Made by a program: the position numbers and the translations under genes. From positions 1-64,000 of the forward strand of contig NZ_JBHLXE010000111.1 in assembly GCF_042432445.1 (NCBI RefSeq): a DNA stretch of 64,000 nt, in the 5' to 3' direction. Shown in pieces: positions 26,035 through 35,882 of this stretch. The DNA is from Thorsellia kenyensis (lineage in GTDB: Bacteria > Pseudomonadota > Gammaproteobacteria > Enterobacterales > Thorselliaceae). Under the pieces are notes generated by a model. That model ran no database searches. It was not told the DNA's origin and worked only from the letters and a program-made list of their open reading frames with translations. Positions within the stretch are counted from its first letter, which is position 1. Every line of letters begins with the position of its first letter.

Positions 26035-27426
26035 CTAGAATGTAGTGCCTCGAGTAACAATCATTTCTATTTGTCTAGAGGCATCTATTTCTATGACGGG
26101 AAACATATTTTGTGCCATATCCAGATAAAATTTTGCAACTCTATCTAATGCCTTTGCACTTCCCTTAAGCGCCGCACCTTCTAATGCTTCTTGGCTCATC
26201 ATATTCTGATAGATTGGTTTGGTCCCAATATCACTGGTCTGGATAGTGGGTACTGGATTAACATCAAAGGCACCAGCCAATCCTTGTAAAAACCCTGCCA
26301 TCAAAGACTTTGCAACTAACTGACCTTGCTTTGAAACTAATCTTCCTCTTATACCTGTCTTCCCATCCTCACCCACTGCATAAGCTTCCAAAGGGGTTTC
26401 TACTACACGATCATCTTCGAAAATACACGACAAGGTTTCAGCTCTAAGGTACGCTCGTTCTGAACTCAAATCACCATACCCACCCATAACTAAAAAGCAG
26501 AATCTAATATCACTGAAATGATGATTCGGCATAATCGCCTCTTTTTCAATTCTTAGTAGGGCTGGAAAAGGCTCTTTTCTTGCTAAATCATGAGTAGGCG
26601 CATCCATTCCTGTAATTAATGTTCCTGATAAGATGGAGCCTGCCACCAATTTTAATTTTGGAATTTCAGGCAAGTTCTTGTCTTCAACAAATGTCCTTAT
26701 TTGTAAAATCTCACTAGAATTTGATGGTTCAAAAGGTTTAAAAGAATGACCATTTTGAGGCGATTTAACATCAAATGAAGATTGATACTCGGGAGATGAG
26801 GCTTCATTTAGAGCAAATGAAGCCAAAAATCCTTCATTCATAGCATGATGATCTGAATAAAGCTCATCTAAATTTGAATCGTCTAACAAAAACTCTTGCT
26901 CTTCCTTGCTTGTATCGTTTGGGTGACTATTTCCTTCTCCTATGGATGTTGATGAAAAAAAATTTAAGTGAACCTCTGAATCATTAAGTTCTTCAGGTGT
27001 TGATGATATTTTGCTGTTATTGGTTATCAGTGAGCGACGATTTTCTTGAATAATTGGAACTTCTACATTAGTTGGCATTCCTAAAAATGAAGTTGAATCA
27101 AAAGAACTATGAACTGGTGCATTAAAGTAATCATCTTCATTCAAAGAAGAATTTTTTAATTGCTGCTGTAACTGTTCAACTTGCTTTTCTAATCTTTGAG
27201 CATTCAGTTCAAATTGTTTTAATTTTGCAGATAAATTATTCATATTAATATCTCTTGTATTTATATCGGTTAAAAGATGAGTAATAGATTCCTCCCTTTT
27301 TTTCTTTTTCTCAATTTCTTGTGTCGGTGTTAATAAATAGATTATTCCTGCCACAAAAATGATAGTTAAAGTGATCACTATTAATCTTTTATAGTCTGAG
27401 GGAATTTTTTCCCATATTGCTTTCAT
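26035..27426 (-). CDS. traB: TraB channel scaffold protein (VirB10-like)
   Basis: 463 residues. Single N-terminal membrane helix (about 14-32), then a coiled-coil and low-complexity linker (35-240) rich in S/N/E, and a conserved C-terminal barrel domain. In that domain L-V-A-G-S-I-L-S-G-T-L-I-T-G-M-D-A-P and C-F-L-V-M-G-G-Y-G-D-L-S-S-E-R-A-Y-L-R are typical of TraB. TraB spans from inner to outer membrane and gates the channel. It lies between traK and traV in the usual order. Intact as far as the sequence shows. Confidence 0.93.
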   Translation of the reverse strand: MKAIWEKIPSDYKRLIVITLTIIFVAGIIYLLTPTQEIEKKKKREESITHLLTDINTRDINMNNLSAKLKQFELNAQRLEKQVEQLQQQLKNSSLNEDDYFNAPVHSSFDSTSFLGMPTNVEVPIIQENRRSLITNNSKISSTPEELNDSEVHLNFFSSTSIGEGNSHPNDTSKEEQEFLLDDSNLDELYSDHHAMNEGFLASFALNEASSPEYQSSFDVKSPQNGHSFKPFEPSNSSEILQIRTFVEDKNLPEIPKLKLVAGSILSGTLITGMDAPTHDLARKEPFPALLRIEKEAIMPNHHFSDIRFCFLVMGGYGDLSSERAYLRAETLSCIFEDDRVVETPLEAYAVGEDGKTGIRGRLVSKQGQLVAKSLMAGFLQGLAGAFDVNPVPTIQTSDIGTKPIYQNMMSQEALEGAALKGSAKALDRVAKFYLDMAQNMFPVIEIDASRQIEMIVTRGTTF

Positions 27427-27498
27427 ATAAGGCTCTCAAATTTGAAAATGACGAATTGCTTGTATTTAACCCTAGCGGTGACTTCACCTTAAAAACTG

Positions 27499-28860
27499 CT
27501 ATTTTTCGGCTATCAATATTGCTAATGTTTGTTCTTTTTTTTCGAGATAGGTTTTAGGATAAAAGGCCAGAGCCATTAATTTACTATACTGACACCCATC
27601 GTAATTTAAATGTACAGAAGAGTTTCCTCGTATACTTATTGGACCTATAAACACTAGCTTATTTTCATTTTCTAGAACTAATCCTTTGGAAAAATCAATG
27701 TGTACGTCTTTTTGTTCACATTTAGGCAGAATTTTAGAACTAACGTTGTTGTTCACCTTAAATCCATTAGGTATTTTTTTATTAAAAATAGATCGCATGA
27801 TTTCCTTTATTTCATTAGTTCTCGAAGACATATGCTCTCTGTGGTTTTGTTTAAAAGAATCTTCAAAATCATAGAGTGTAGACATAAGCTCTTGTGTAAT
27901 TTTATCTCGATTAAAATTCGAGATAAGGGTTACTTCCCTTGGTGGAATTCTCTTAGAGATCAATGTGAGTGACATGGCATATAAAGGATCATCTTTTTCA
28001 GAAATAAACAATGAAATAGGGCCTGCTTGTTCAGTTAAGACGTATATCACAGGACCATCTACCTCAATTGGCACAGTACTACTGGTTTTAACCTGAGGAT
28101 TTTTAAACGGGGTTATGAATCGATTAAGATGATTCACAGCAATTGGAATGAGATGATTAACCCCCTCTTCTATTTGAATAATTTCTTTTTGCTTTAATGA
28201 TTCATTAGATTTAAGGTTAGAAGAAAGCGATGTCGATATGTTTTCGCTTTCCTTTAGATTTGTCAGATCATTTTTTGAATTCATTTGTGAATCTATAAGA
28301 TATTCAATATTATGGGTTTTCTCTTTTAAATCTTCGCTAGCTAAAATACTTTTTTTCTCGTCAAGCCTTTGTCCTAATTTAATTTCTGTCTCTTGTGCTG
28401 AATGAAAGTTTTTTTCACTATATTTATCTGGCGCCTTTTTAATGCTATTTAAATTCAATTCTGCCGCTACAATATTTTTGTCTAAAGACACATGGAGTGT
28501 CGGAGTTTGAATAATAAGTAAAATATTTTCTATCATGTGCTGAGAAAAAGTGAATAGCTCTTTGTTATTTATATCAACTAATTGATGAGAGAAATTAATC
28601 GGTTCCTTTTTATAATCTACTGTGCTATCACTATCAGCCCATATAAATGCAGAATAGGCAAAAAAAAGAAACATGATAATAATAGTTCTAATGTGAAAGG
28701 ATATAAGTCGTTGTGCTCTTTTAAATAAAAGAGCTAACAGTTGAGGTTTACTCTGTAAACGCTTATATTTCCAAATTAATTGATTCATTTTTTTCTTAAC
28801 ATAAAAAAAATCGAGAAAATTTGTGTTATCAAAATTTAATTGTCGTTTGTTGTTTTTCAT
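27499..28860 (-). CDS. traK: TraK secretin-like core protein with long N-terminal extension
   Basis: 453 residues against about 240-310 for usual TraK proteins. Residues about 55-75 form a hydrophobic signal/anchor after a basic cytoplasmic-looking lead. A polar S/N/K/E-rich stretch (about 80-225) of low conservation follows. The C-terminal half is recognisable as TraK through N-H-L-N-R-F-I-T-P-F, a V-Y-V-L-T-E-Q-A-G-P-like segment and T-L-I-S-K-R-I-P-P-R. TraK, with TraV and TraB, forms the outer-membrane ring. Ribosome site AAGGA. It follows traE by eight bases. The extension is species- or element-specific. Confidence 0.85.
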   Translation of the reverse strand: MKNNKRQLNFDNTNFLDFFYVKKKMNQLIWKYKRLQSKPQLLALLFKRAQRLISFHIRTIIIMFLFFAYSAFIWADSDSTVDYKKEPINFSHQLVDINNKELFTFSQHMIENILLIIQTPTLHVSLDKNIVAAELNLNSIKKAPDKYSEKNFHSAQETEIKLGQRLDEKKSILASEDLKEKTHNIEYLIDSQMNSKNDLTNLKESENISTSLSSNLKSNESLKQKEIIQIEEGVNHLIPIAVNHLNRFITPFKNPQVKTSSTVPIEVDGPVIYVLTEQAGPISLFISEKDDPLYAMSLTLISKRIPPREVTLISNFNRDKITQELMSTLYDFEDSFKQNHREHMSSRTNEIKEIMRSIFNKKIPNGFKVNNNVSSKILPKCEQKDVHIDFSKGLVLENENKLVFIGPISIRGNSSVHLNYDGCQYSKLMALAFYPKTYLEKKEQTLAILIAEK

Positions 28861-28868
28861 AAATATCC

Positions 28869-29432
28869 TTATTTACGAGGTTGACCTTGATATGTGCTCA
28901 TCCACATAACGATAGGCATAAAATTTTGGATCTTAATTTCAAATTCATATGTTCTTAGCTCCCGACTTGATTCCCCTGCTATACCTGAAACAATCGAATA
29001 ACCAGTAACGTAAATTTTTCCATTTTCTACATCATGCTCTACTTGCCTAGGCCCAAAACTTAACGTCACACGATCATTCTTTATCTGTTGCGATTGCATA
29101 TGAAGAACATCCATGACATGCTGGTAAATGCCAGGAGATAACATGGGGGATAATGCTGATTCAATAAGAGACACATTACCAGGGGTAACGTTTCCGACGA
29201 GTCCTGAGAAGTACAAAGCTAAAGAGGTTAAATACTCCGAAGACGCCGAATATTTTTCAATATTCGCTTGTTCATTAAGTGTCGGGGGAATAAAAGTCAC
29301 TATGCTTTTTTGATGAAAGTTTTGAATTGTTAGAAAAAGGATAATGATGAGTTCTAAAATCAATACTATTTTAAATATTTTATTCTCTTCAATTACTCCT
29401 AAATACTTCTTAGTAAAGAGATCATATCTCAT
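28869..29432 (-). CDS. traE: TraE inner-membrane channel protein (VirB8-like)
   Basis: 187 residues with one membrane helix (about 22-40) and a periplasmic domain containing A-L-S-P-M-L-S-P-G-I-Y, L-S-F-G-P-R-Q-V-E, and T-G-Y-S-I-V-S-G-I-A-G-E-S, the TraE pattern. The start overlaps the traL stop (ATGA). Forms part of the inner-membrane complex of the F-type channel. Confidence 0.9.
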   Translation of the reverse strand: MRYDLFTKKYLGVIEENKIFKIVLILELIIILFLTIQNFHQKSIVTFIPPTLNEQANIEKYSASSEYLTSLALYFSGLVGNVTPGNVSLIESALSPMLSPGIYQHVMDVLHMQSQQIKNDRVTLSFGPRQVEHDVENGKIYVTGYSIVSGIAGESSRELRTYEFEIKIQNFMPIVMWMSTYQGQPRK

Positions 29433-29716
29433 GGATAGTAACTCCTCACAAATGGATTTGGAATTGATTTAGCATTTAAAGGCAAAACTCCTTTCCAATA
29501 CATATAATGCAACAAATACCCATCGGGTTTACCGTTTCGAAATCGCCTATACAATTTTGTAAACACTAGTCCAAGTGCTGTTAGCACAAATGCTTGCTCG
29601 ATAAATATGCCTAATACTAAACCTAATAAAATAGGTGCCATTTCATCCGCACTCCACAGTAAAAAATGAGGTGGCTCATCTATATAACTTGGTATTTCAA
29701 TTAGCTGCAGTGTCAT
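29429..29716 (-). CDS. traL: TraL pilus assembly membrane protein
   Basis: The start at ATG 29716 (AAGGAGG nine bases upstream) gives 95 residues; a longer frame back to 29788 has no ribosome site. Motifs I-P-S-Y-I-D-E-P-P-H-F-L-L-W-S-A-D-E and P-I-L-L-G-L-V-L-G-I, then K-L-Y-R-R-F-R-N-G-K-P-D-G-Y-L, are diagnostic. TraL is a small inner-membrane factor needed for pilus formation. It leads the traL-E-K-B-V-A operon; its promoter must lie in the 120 bases before the divergent amidase-like gene. Confidence 0.92.
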   Translation of the reverse strand: MTLQLIEIPSYIDEPPHFLLWSADEMAPILLGLVLGIFIEQAFVLTALGLVFTKLYRRFRNGKPDGYLLHYMYWKGVLPLNAKSIPNPFVRSYYP

Positions 29717-29838
29717 TTGAAAATCCCTCCTTAAAATGACAAAATATGACATAAATTTGCTGTCACTTGGGATGAGAAAACTATACAATTAGTTATTATT
29801 TTGACATCAACCCACTTAGAGTCCTCTATGGAGTAACA

Positions 29839-30411
29839 ATGGATTTAATCAAGCATGTTTCTATTGGCGTTTTGTGTTTAGTTCAAACCACTGCTTTTGC
29901 GTTTAATGACTCTCTTACATCCTCTAAAACAACTCAATCATCCATGAATTTTGGGTTATCACCTTCTCAAAATGATAAAAATCTTTTGTTGACGAAATCC
30001 GACAAAATATCTAAAAACTCAAAGTTTTCAACCGTGATTTATAATAAAAACTGGGATTTACAAGGATCTATTAATTATTTAAAAGCGAATGCACAACCGA
30101 AAAGTACAGGTGAATGTGCAAAAGCCGTTAGACTGGCTCTAGCGCAAGGTGGTATTCATATTGAAGCAGTCCCTAGTGCAAAATATTTAGGAGAAAGCCT
30201 AATGAATAAAGGATTTAAAGAAATACCTAAAGACAGTCAATTGATTGCGGGCGATATCGCAGTAATACAGCCTCCGAAGGGAGATATCCATGGTCATTCT
30301 GCTATGTTCGATGGGAAAATATGGATATCAGATTTTAAACAACAAACTTTTTATCCAGGTAATGATTACCTTATATCAAAACCACAATATAAAATTTATC
30401 GATTAAATTAA
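29839..30411 (+). CDS. Secreted peptidoglycan amidase-like protein (CHAP/NlpC fold)
   Basis: 190 residues with a signal peptide ending near A-F-A (about 21). A Ser/Thr/Lys linker follows, then a cysteine-peptidase-type domain with S-T-G-E-C-A-K-A-V-R-L-A-L (Cys93) and H-G-H-S-A-M-F-D-G (His151/His153), the Cys/His arrangement of CHAP and related cell-wall amidases. It is transcribed away from traL and is the first gene of the HS1 cargo. Possible roles are cell-wall remodelling for the conjugation channel or an exported anti-competitor hydrolase like type VI amidases. No immunity gene was identified, although small unrecognised ones could exist. Confidence 0.65.
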   Translation: MDLIKHVSIGVLCLVQTTAFAFNDSLTSSKTTQSSMNFGLSPSQNDKNLLLTKSDKISKNSKFSTVIYNKNWDLQGSINYLKANAQPKSTGECAKAVRLALAQGGIHIEAVPSAKYLGESLMNKGFKEIPKDSQLIAGDIAVIQPPKGDIHGHSAMFDGKIWISDFKQQTFYPGNDYLISKPQYKIYRLN

Positions 30412-31422
30412 TAAAACGAATGGATTGCGGTAACAAGATAAAAACATATTTGACTTAAAAATCATAGGGAATAATTTAATCAATACCCGTCTACTCGCAG
30501 TGTTAACAAGTCTACTTCCTCTAAAGTTAGAGCTTTTAAATACTAAAAGGATGTAGTTCTCTTCTATTCACTTACCTTAAGTGGAATAACAATAAATATC
30601 TTAATCATGACTTAGTCAACTTATTGAAAAAAATAAGTAATAAACCATAAGAAGGTAAGTCATCCCTATCAATGGGGGAAAGGGCGCACACCTGTTTGTT
30701 ATCAAATAACTAAAATGATACTTAACTAAATTCCTGAAGTACGGCAAACAAATAGTGTAGATAAGTAATTTAAAATTGCCATTCATAAGTAACATCTATA
30801 TTAATCAGCTACTCTAAGTTCGTTCTATTTTCTTGCTTATCCAATAGGAGAAGCAACCTTTTCACAATAAAAGTTAACAAAAGCACTCAGAGTAATCTCT
30901 TGACGCAGTACTTATTTCGTTACTTTCACTTTCTACCAATTTTTTACTTCTTTTTAATTCTATTTACCCCCTAACCAGATTTTGATTTGAATGATTATTT
31001 TTGCAACTTTCAATTATTCTGAATATTTACCCACATATATGTGAATATTCTCACATAAACCCCAGTTAATTATTGAAAATTCATATTATTCCATAACATA
31101 TTAAAATACAGACAGCAAATTTGTTAAGTTAATCACAATTAACAACAAATAAAAGCAACCAAACAAACAAATTTGTTAGAATGAGATCAAATTCTAAAAT
31201 TAATTCAATTTTGAGAATTTAGATCAATACTCTATAATCCCTAAGATATATTCAATTAAAATTGTAATTTGCTATGATGGTTTAAACGGTCTTGTATCAA
31301 TTACAAACAGTTTAAGTATTTAACAAATCATTTTTTGAATTATTAAAGCCTGCTTTAAAAGAGCATTGAAAATTGTAATACTCATTATTGGCATTTATTG
31401 CTACTTAACAAGGAATCTAATT
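30412..31422. other. Intergenic region before the nucleoside transporter
   Basis: About 1 kb, very A/T-rich, without a recognisable gene. It contains a CRP-type site at 31040-31055, two CAAATTTGTTA motifs (one within the palindrome at 31166-31177), and a long imperfect inverted repeat around 31185-31225. The second half is probably the nupC promoter region. The first half may be the old edge of the hot spot. Confidence 0.5.
31040..31055. promoter_or_regulatory. CRP-type binding site
   Basis: TGTGAATATTCTCACA matches the TGTGA-N6-TCACA consensus exactly and is flanked by further symmetric A/T bases. It lies about 370 bases upstream of the nucleoside transporter, whose E. coli relatives are CRP-controlled. 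Confidence 0.6.
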
Positions 31423-32685
31423 ATGACATCTATTCTGATGAGCTTGGTTGGTATGGCAGTACTAATTAGCATTGCTCTATTATTTTGTGATAACCGAAAA
31501 GCAATTAAATATCAAACCGTAATAGGTGCTTTCGCAATTCAATTTTTATTCGGGGGATTTATATTATATGTCCCTTGGGGAAGGGATTTACTTGCTGGTT
31601 TTTCGGCCGGCGTACAAAATGTTATTGATTATGGTAAAAGTGGATCGGAATTTTTATTCTCAGGTCTGATTTCAAATGTGAATAGCTTTGGTTTTATCTT
31701 TGCCTTCCAAGTCCTACCCACATTAATCTTTTTCTCTGCTTTAATCGCCGTTTTATATCACATTGGCATTATGCAGTGGGTAATAAAAATTTTAGGTGGT
31801 GGTCTTCAAAAAGCATTAGGGACATCTAAAGCGGAATCTATGTCTGCTTCAGCCAATATTTTTGTTGGTCAAACAGAAGCCCCTTTAGTTGTAAAACCCT
31901 ACCTATCACGTATGACTGATTCTGAATTATTTGCAATTATGTGCGGTGGTCTGGCTTCGGTTGCTGGTGGTGTTCTCGCTGGATACGCTTCGATGGGTGT
32001 TCCCTTAGAGTATCTTGTTGCTGCTTCTTTTATGGCTGCACCAGGTGGTTTGTTATTCGCTAAACTTATTAAACCTGAAACTGAAAAAATTCAAGAACTG
32101 AGTAATGATGACATTTCTGGCGGTGAAGAAAAACCTGCTAACGTAATTGATGCTGCTGCTGGCGGCGCAGCAATGGGCCTAAAATTGGCTGCAAATGTTG
32201 GCGCTATGTTACTTGCTTTTGTTGGCTTAATTGCCCTAGTAAATGGCCTTTTAGGTGGCATTGGTGGCTGGTTTAACTATGATGGTTTGAGTTTAGAACT
32301 TATCCTAGGATGGCTTTTTTCTCCTCTTGCATTTTTGATAGGTGTTCCTTGGGATGAAGCGCAACTTGCAGGTAGCTTTATAGGTCAAAAGCTAGTTCTC
32401 AATGAATTTGTAGCTTATCTTTCATTTGTAGAATATGTGGGTGAAAATGCATCAGTTGTTCCAACTACTGGTATTGTGATGACAGAAAAGACAACAGCAA
32501 TTATTTCATTTGCTCTCTGCGGATTTGCAAATTTCTCATCTATTGCTATTTTACTTGGTGGCTTGGGCAGTTTGATCCCATCAAAACGTTCTACTATCGC
32601 TAAGATGGGTGTTAAAGCAATTATTGCAGGTACTTTATCAAATCTGATGGCTGCGACAATTGCAGGGTTATTCCTCTCATTTTAA
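31423..32685 (+). CDS. Concentrative nucleoside transporter (NupC/CNT family)
   Basis: 420 residues from the ATG at 31423 (AAGGA upstream); a frame back to 31366 lacks a ribosome site and the family N-terminus. It follows Vibrio cholerae CNT closely along its length as I recall it, for example F-V-G-Q-T-E-A-P-L-V-V, C-G-G-L-A-S-V-A-G-G-V-L-A-G-Y-A-S, N-V-I-D-A-A-A-G-G-A, and near the end S-F-A-L-C-G-F-A-N-F-S-S-I-A. The Q-T-E and F-A-N-x-S-S motifs bind the ribose and base. Imports nucleosides with Na+ or H+. A nucleoside transporter inside a T4SS gene cluster is unusual cargo. Confidence 0.93.
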   Translation: MTSILMSLVGMAVLISIALLFCDNRKAIKYQTVIGAFAIQFLFGGFILYVPWGRDLLAGFSAGVQNVIDYGKSGSEFLFSGLISNVNSFGFIFAFQVLPTLIFFSALIAVLYHIGIMQWVIKILGGGLQKALGTSKAESMSASANIFVGQTEAPLVVKPYLSRMTDSELFAIMCGGLASVAGGVLAGYASMGVPLEYLVAASFMAAPGGLLFAKLIKPETEKIQELSNDDISGGEEKPANVIDAAAGGAAMGLKLAANVGAMLLAFVGLIALVNGLLGGIGGWFNYDGLSLELILGWLFSPLAFLIGVPWDEAQLAGSFIGQKLVLNEFVAYLSFVEYVGENASVVPTTGIVMTEKTTAIISFALCGFANFSSIAILLGGLGSLIPSKRSTIAKMGVKAIIAGTLSNLMAATIAGLFLSF

Positions 32686-32985
32686 TTAGCTTATAAAGCC
32701 TTCAGTTAATATTAATATCCAAAGAGTTCCTTATTTTATAGCTTAATAAGAAAACGCTTTGGATATCTCTGCTTTTAGAAATGAATTTTAACTAAGAGCT
32801 AAATTCCAAACACTCCTTAGCTTTTCATTGAGCAATTAATATTTACGCTTTCCTAACTTAGTTCAGAGCAATTGATTAAAACTCGTTTGCTCAAAATAGA
32901 CATTTCTAATGTAAGTATGGGTGATTATCTGATAATAATCACCCATACTTTAAGATCTTGTCGAACAAAAATGGATAGACTGACT
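32686..32985. other. Convergent intergenic region between nupC-like gene and betT
   Basis: 300 bases between converging genes with two stem structures: 10-base arms ATATCCAAAG/CTTTGGATAT (32715-32724, 32757-32766) enclosing a smaller stem, and a perfect 16-base hairpin at 32913-32950. No gene seen. Confidence 0.5.
32913..32950. terminator. Perfect 16-base hairpin between convergent genes
   Basis: Arms AAGTATGGGTGATTAT and its exact complement around a six-base loop (CTGATA). It lies 36 bases beyond the betT stop and is well placed as a bidirectional terminator, but no T run follows on either strand. Confidence 0.55.
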
Positions 32986-34965
32986 TTATCTCAATACATG
33001 CAGAAAATGAAGATGTCTTTCATATTGTTCTACAATATCATTAATGACGTCCTGACTAGTCCACCCCATGATGTCATAATTTTGTCCACCCTCTTTTAAA
33101 AAGACTTCCGCTCGGAAATATTTAGCATTCTCACTGTCATCCTCTGTCGATGCAAAATCTGGCTTGAGATAGGCTATTGGTTTCACTTCATAAACAAAAT
33201 CAATTTCACTGCCATGAGAGACCGTTAATTTAAGGCTATTTTCCTCACCTGATTCTATTGTCGTTGCCACCCCTTGACGAGTGAATTCTTCACATACCGT
33301 ATCAAAACTTAACTTAAGCACTTCATTCAGAAATCTTTCTATATGAGTACGTCTTGGGTAAATCATTAAATTACGCATTCTTTTTTGCCAGTTCATATTG
33401 GTAGATGAAATATTCCCTGATGTATTTAATGATTGCTGAGCTATCATTTTCTTCGTATGATCAATCCTCAGAGCTTTTACCAGTCCCCACATAGATATCA
33501 ATAAAATAAACGTAAAGGGAAATGCACTAGCCACAGTAGCTGCTTGTAATGCAGCTAAGCCACCCGCTAGCAATAATGCTATTGCTATAATACCCACGGT
33601 AATAGACCAAAATGCTCTCTGATAGGCTGGTGTATCTGTTTTTCCTCCTGATGCTAGCATATCGATAACTAAAGCGCCTGAATCAGCAGATGTCACAAAA
33701 AATACAATAATCAATACCAGAGATAAAAATGAAAGAAATGTGGACATAGGGTAATATTGTAAAAATTCAAACAATACAATCGGCGTATTTGTTTTAGCTA
33801 TTTCAGCTAAGTTTGATAATGCATCAGATTGAACAATATTAATTGCTGAATTTCCAAATACTGTCATCCATAAAAACGTAAAGCCTGCTGGAACAAATAA
33901 AACACCAAAAACAAACTCACGAATACTTCTGCCCTTAGAAATTCTAGCGATAAATAATCCTACAAATGGGGACCATGATAACCACCAGCCCCAGTAGAAA
34001 AGTGTCCATCCACCTATCCAGTCAGTCGGCTGATAAGCATACAGGTTGAAACTTTTATAAACAATGTCTGAAAAATAAGCGCCTGCATTTTGTAAAAAGG
34101 CTTTCAACAAATAAATGGTAGGACCAAGCAGCAGTATCAATATCATCAATATAATGGCAAAGAATAAATTCGTTTGTGATAAAATTTTGATCCCTTTATC
34201 TAGACCTGTTGTAACAGATAGAGTAGCTAGGCTTGTAGCAAAAATGATAAGTATAATCTGCACAGTTCTATCTACAGGAATATCAAATAAATAATTTAAT
34301 CCGCTGTTGATCTGTAATACACCAAATCCAAGCGAGGTTGCCACCCCAAATACTGTGCCTAATAGCGCAAATGTATCAATTGCATTACCTATAGGTCCAT
34401 AAATTTTATCTTTTATTAAGGGATAAAGTGCAGAACGTAAACTTAGTGGCAGCCCATGTCTAAAACTAAAAAAAGCGAGTATTATCGCAACCATAGCATA
34501 AATAGCCCAACCATGGAGTCCCCAGTGGAAATAGGTTAATTTAAGCGCTTCTTGGGCATCTGTAATTTGTCCTCCCTCTCCTAGAGGTGGTGAGACAAAA
34601 TGCATTAGTGGCTCCGCAACACCAAAGAACATTAGGCCAATCCCCATCCCTGTTGAAAAGAGCATTGCAAACCACGTGAAATTCCCATAATCAGGGCTTT
34701 CATGATCAAGCCCTAACTTGATATCACCTAAACGACTAATTCCAAGTACTATGGTCGTAAAAAATATCACAGCAACAGTAAATACATAAAACCAACCAAC
34801 ATCACTAATTAACCAAGATTGAAGATCTTCAAATGTATTTTTCATTTTTTCTGGTTGCCAAAAACTCATTCCAACCAGTAAAAATATAATGGTAATTGCG
34901 CTAATAAATACCTGCCAATTAACTTTCAACAATGAAGGTTTAGTTGGCGTTAGTTGTTCACTCAT
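32986..34965 (-). CDS. betT: BetT-type choline/betaine transporter (BCCT family)
   Basis: 659 residues with about twelve membrane helices. The BCCT signature F-S-T-G-M-G-I-G-L-M-F-F-G-V-A-E-P lies at about 105-121 and the W-T-L-F-Y-W-G-W-W-L-S-W-S-P-F-V-G substrate-site helix at about 325-340. A C-terminal cytoplasmic tail of about 140 residues, starting Y-P-R-R-T-H-I-E-R-F, resembles the osmosensing tail of E. coli BetT (677 residues). It takes up choline, probably with protons, as an osmoprotectant precursor. No betA/betB genes are nearby. It is the only cargo gene on the minus strand in HS1. Confidence 0.88.
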   Translation of the reverse strand: MSEQLTPTKPSLLKVNWQVFISAITIIFLLVGMSFWQPEKMKNTFEDLQSWLISDVGWFYVFTVAVIFFTTIVLGISRLGDIKLGLDHESPDYGNFTWFAMLFSTGMGIGLMFFGVAEPLMHFVSPPLGEGGQITDAQEALKLTYFHWGLHGWAIYAMVAIILAFFSFRHGLPLSLRSALYPLIKDKIYGPIGNAIDTFALLGTVFGVATSLGFGVLQINSGLNYLFDIPVDRTVQIILIIFATSLATLSVTTGLDKGIKILSQTNLFFAIILMILILLLGPTIYLLKAFLQNAGAYFSDIVYKSFNLYAYQPTDWIGGWTLFYWGWWLSWSPFVGLFIARISKGRSIREFVFGVLFVPAGFTFLWMTVFGNSAINIVQSDALSNLAEIAKTNTPIVLFEFLQYYPMSTFLSFLSLVLIIVFFVTSADSGALVIDMLASGGKTDTPAYQRAFWSITVGIIAIALLLAGGLAALQAATVASAFPFTFILLISMWGLVKALRIDHTKKMIAQQSLNTSGNISSTNMNWQKRMRNLMIYPRRTHIERFLNEVLKLSFDTVCEEFTRQGVATTIESGEENSLKLTVSHGSEIDFVYEVKPIAYLKPDFASTEDDSENAKYFRAEVFLKEGGQNYDIMGWTSQDVINDIVEQYERHLHFLHVLR

Positions 34966-35882
34966 TATAAATAGACTCCTAAATTGATAATAATTAAATG
35001 TAACTTACTTAATACACTTTTGTAAGGATATTAAAGATTAGATTCAAAGGACTAAGTCAAAAATTTTTATAAACGGCAATAAATGAATAAAAAGGAAGAG
35101 TACCTTTGCATTTTATTGCTTCTTTCATGAGGACTTGCAATCAAAAACGAGGTAATAAGAAATGTAATTGCGATCCATTGCATTAGTTGAAAAACGCTTT
35201 AAAAAATTCCTTTTTAAATAACTCTTTTTTATTAATAGCATATATCTTTAAAAAAAGGTACTTGACAAATTTAAATGCAGTTTCAAAGATTACATTTAAG
35301 CTTATCAGAACATTTTACTCTGCAGTTTGAGAAATTTGCATCTCATTTAAATTAAAATTAAAAACAATTACTTATATAAGATAAATGGTCTATTTGAGTC
35401 ATACTAAGTCTAAACAAGAAAATATAAATGAAAAGATTTGTATTTTTTTGTCAGTTTAATTTATTTTTATGTTTTGAGATAACTTGATACAAATTGATTG
35501 GTTGATTAGACTATATTTTTGATACTAGTGAATATTTTAATTTCCCGAGAAACAGATACTAGAAAAATAGCTAAAGCCTGCTAGAATCATTGAGATCATT
35601 TTAATTTTATTAGTGGAAAATACTGATTAAATTTGAACTATTCAATTACACTAAACTGAGTAATTTAAACTCATGTTTTTTTTGTTTTTTGTTTTTTGTT
35701 TTTTGGGTCGGGATCTTTTTTAATATTTCATTTTGAACGATTAATATTAGATTTCTTCTTGCTTGTCAAAATGACGAATGACGTTATTTAATACGTTGGG
35801 AACAAAAATAGACAAGATAAGTCTCTTCAAACCAAGCATACTTTCTATTTATTGAAGACAAACTATTTAAAAAGGATGATTT
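34966..35882. other. Gene-free region between betT and the LacI-type regulator
   Basis: About 900 bases between divergent genes, very A/T-rich. It includes a GTTTTTT repeat at 35675-35705. It must contain both promoters. No gene, hairpin terminator or mobile-element remnant was recognised. The length is more than regulation needs, so it may mark a join between two separately acquired blocks. Confidence 0.45.
35675..35705. repeat. GTTTTTT heptamer repeat
   Basis: Three to four tandem units of GTTTTTT, preceded by a T run, about 180 bases upstream of the LacI-type regulator. Simple repeats of this type slip easily, but nothing shows that expression depends on it. Confidence 0.7.
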
